Shown one piece after another: positions 62,267 through 64,000 of a DNA stretch of 64,000 bases. The number at the start of each line of letters is the position of its first letter. Positions within the stretch are counted from its first letter, which is position 1. The notes beneath the pieces were generated by a model that did not search any database, was not told the DNA's origin, and saw nothing but the letters and a program-made list of their open reading frames with translations. Origin of the DNA: Hormoscilla sp. GUM202 (GTDB lineage Bacteria; Cyanobacteriota; Cyanobacteriia; Cyanobacteriales; Desertifilaceae). The position numbers and the translations under genes were made by a program. The DNA is taken from contig RFFC02000017.1 of NCBI GenBank assembly GCA_005518205.2, forward strand, positions 1 through 64,000, in the 5' to 3' direction.

Positions 62267-64000
62267 ATGAGGTTCAAAAAAATGAAATCCATGGAAGCCT
62301 ATAGTGGTGTCTTCAACTTTCAACCTTCGGTTGCCTTCCAGCTCGGCGGTAAAAGTACGTCGGTGGAGAGCAATGACATAGCCATCGACAGCAATGGTAA
62401 TGTGTGGGTTACAGGAGATTTCAGGCACAGCATCGACATCGACGGAGACGGAGAAGATGATTTGACCAGTAATGGCTCAGTTGATAGCTATGTAGTCAAG
62501 TTCGACTCTGAGGGGGATTTGGTTAAGGCCTATGATTTCGGCAGTAGTGGTTGGGACTTCGGCGTTGACATAGCCACTGACAGCAATGGTAATGCGTGGG
62601 CTATAGGAACTTTCAGAGGCAGCATCGACATCGACGGAGACGGCAAGAATGATTTGACCCGTAGCAGCGGGGGTAACTATTTAGCCAAGTTCGACGAGGA
62701 GGGGGATTTGGTTAAGGCCTTAGAGATCGACGGAGATCATCATGATTTGGGCAATAGCATAGCCACTGACAGCAATGGTAATGTGTGGACTAAAGGACGT
62801 TTTGAAGGCAGCATCGACCTCAACCTCGACGGCATCAATGATTTGACCAGTAATGGCAAATCTGATAGCTATTTCGCCAAGTTCGACTCGGAGGGGGATT
62901 TGGTTAAGGCCTTCCAGATCGGCGGTAGCAGTACGGAAATTGGCTATGCTATTGCCATCGACAGCAATGATAATGTGTGGACTACAGGACGTTTCTACGG
63001 CAGCATCGACCTCAACGGAGACGGCATCAATGATTTGACCAGTAATGGCAACGTTGATAGCTATGTAGCCAAGTTCGACTCTGAGGGGAATTTGCTCAAA
63101 GCCAATAAGATCGGCGGTAAGGATGAGGACTTCGGCGTTGACATAGCCACCGACAGCAATGGTAATGCGTGGGTGTTAGGACGCTTCCAGGGCAACATCG
63201 ACATCGACGGAGACGGAGAAGATGATTTGATCAATGGCTCTTATGATGACATTTTTGCCACTGATAGCTATGTAGCCAAGTTCTCGAGCAATGGTGATTT
63301 CGTTAAGGCCTTAAATATCGGTGGCTATGGCCGCAGCATAGCCACCGATAGCAATGATAATCTGTGGGTTACAGGATCTTTCGAGGACAGCATCGACATC
63401 GACGGAGACGGCAACAATGATTTGACCAGTAATGGCGGCTATTCTGATAGCTATTTCGCCAAGTTCGACGAGGAGGGGGATTTGGTTAAGGCCTATAATT
63501 TCGGCAGTAGCGATTCGGACAGGGGCCTTACCATAGCCACCGATAGCAATAGTAATGTGTGGGCTACAGGAACTTTCAGAGGCAGCATCGACATCGACGG
63601 AGACGGCAACTATGATTTGACCAGTGCCACTAAGTCGGATGATCTCTATGTAATTAAAGTTTCTGAGGCAACTAATGCCGCCCCCACGGACATCAACCTC
63701 AGCAACAACAGCATCGACGAAAACGTCGCGGACTTTGTTATCGGCACCTTCTCGACCACCGACCCCGACACAGGGGATACCTTTACCTACCAGTTGGTAG
63801 CGGGTACGGGAGATACGGATAACGCTGCCTTCACCATTGTCGGGGACCAACTGCAAATCAACAGTTCCCCAGACTTTGAAACTCAGTCCAGTTACAGCAT
63901 CCGAGTTCAAACTACCGATGCCGGAGGAGAGAGTTACTCGGAGAATTTTACCATTAACGTCAACGAAGACACCACCGCTCCGGACACTCCGGACGCGAAC
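62267..64000 (+). CDS. Large beta-propeller (SBBP) plus cadherin-like surface protein, C-terminus beyond window
   Basis: At least 573 codons from ATG 62282 (alternative ATG 62267, same frame, MRFKKMKS). Eight or so propeller blades of ~55 residues: each has IATDSNGNVW-TG-F-GSIDI DGDG-DDLTSNG and DSYVAKFDSEGDLVKA-IGG. DxDxDG loops may bind calcium. From 63664 a cadherin-like domain follows: NAAPTDINLSNNSIDENVAD ... IGTFSTTDPDTGDTFTYQLV ... FTIVGDQLQINSSPDFETQS SYSIRV. Likely a secreted adhesin; secretion signals would be in the missing C-terminus. Repeats are also present in the inverted gene at 1-268. Confidence 0.85.
   Translation, partial: MRFKKMKSMEAYSGVFNFQPSVAFQLGGKSTSVESNDIAIDSNGNVWVTGDFRHSIDIDGDGEDDLTSNGSVDSYVVKFDSEGDLVKAYDFGSSGWDFGVDIATDSNGNAWAIGTFRGSIDIDGDGKNDLTRSSGGNYLAKFDEEGDLVKALEIDGDHHDLGNSIATDSNGNVWTKGRFEGSIDLNLDGINDLTSNGKSDSYFAKFDSEGDLVKAFQIGGSSTEIGYAIAIDSNDNVWTTGRFYGSIDLNGDGINDLTSNGNVDSYVAKFDSEGNLLKANKIGGKDEDFGVDIATDSNGNAWVLGRFQGNIDIDGDGEDDLINGSYDDIFATDSYVAKFSSNGDFVKALNIGGYGRSIATDSNDNLWVTGSFEDSIDIDGDGNNDLTSNGGYSDSYFAKFDEEGDLVKAYNFGSSDSDRGLTIATDSNSNVWATGTFRGSIDIDGDGNYDLTSATKSDDLYVIKVSEATNAAPTDINLSNNSIDENVADFVIGTFSTTDPDTGDTFTYQLVAGTGDTDNAAFTIVGDQLQINSSPDFETQSSYSIRVQTTDAGGESYSENFTINVNEDTTAPDTPDAN

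Noticed and set aside
63311..63910. 199-codon minus-strand frame with repeated VSVDVDA units
   Set aside because: Antisense to the beta-propeller gene; repetition comes from the real gene's blades.

Overview
The window looks like chromosome from a filamentous, Oscillatoriales-like cyanobacterium. The HIP1 octamer GCGATCGC is dispersed throughout. Recognisable cyanobacterial families include DUF2839, DUF1815, DevA/DevC-type ABC exporter subunits, DUF4336, a thylakoid-type FtsH and GH3-like enzymes. Both window edges cut into genes for repeat-rich surface-type proteins.

Layout. 1-5.7 kb is decayed: a beta-propeller/cadherin gene, a methyltransferase remnant, the first 25 codons of bioF, a truncated PIN toxin with its antitoxin, and a radical-SAM operon whose last gene is split by an IS630 element. 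6-13 kb holds a secreted two-domain protein, a block of repeats, a pentapeptide-repeat protein, an alpha/beta hydrolase, a frameshifted nucleotidyltransferase and a Ser/Thr kinase fused to a beta-helix. 13-21 kb has transposase remnants and then a healthy housekeeping core: a CNNM/CBS transporter, tRNA-Tyr, tRNA-Thr, tRNA-Arg, ftsH, a helicase-like gene, DUF2839 and DUF1815. 21-36 kb is a mobile-element hot spot with IS66, ISKra4 and IS1182 elements, four ORF-less group II introns, MITEs, the intact recA gene, the rest of bioF in pieces, and a ruined XamI-type restriction-modification locus. 36-48 kb is mostly intact: devA/devC-like genes, a Uma2 protein, a JmjC-like cupin, a GH3-like enzyme, a fatty-acid hydroxylase / Mpo1-like / amidohydrolase cluster and a PIN toxin-antitoxin pair with a duplicated antitoxin. 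48-64 kb holds DUF1361, IS982, a 5'-truncated group II intron with the C-terminal half of its reverse transcriptase, murF, DUF4058, a HIT protein, a plant-type LRR protein with RTX repeats, and a beta-propeller/cadherin gene running off the end.

Main reading. The ordinary genes are normal; the unusual part is the history of rearrangement. All segments of one bioF gene can be found (738-812, 30294-30134, 28546-28478, 26138-26792, 27679-27896) and the order and strands are explained by two nested inversions (about 29.5 kb and 2.35 kb), one ISKra4 insertion with an 8-bp target duplication and one antisense group II intron. Several elements have exact target-site duplications readable here: IS630 TA, IS66 ATATCTTG, ISKra4 GTCGCGAA, IS1182 CTAG, IS982 TAAAGTA, and three kinds of MITE. 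The best candidate for an under-described biochemical unit is the three-gene cluster at 44835-47176, which could carry out fatty-acid alpha-oxidation. No CRISPR array, rRNA or complete intron-encoded reverse transcriptase was seen.
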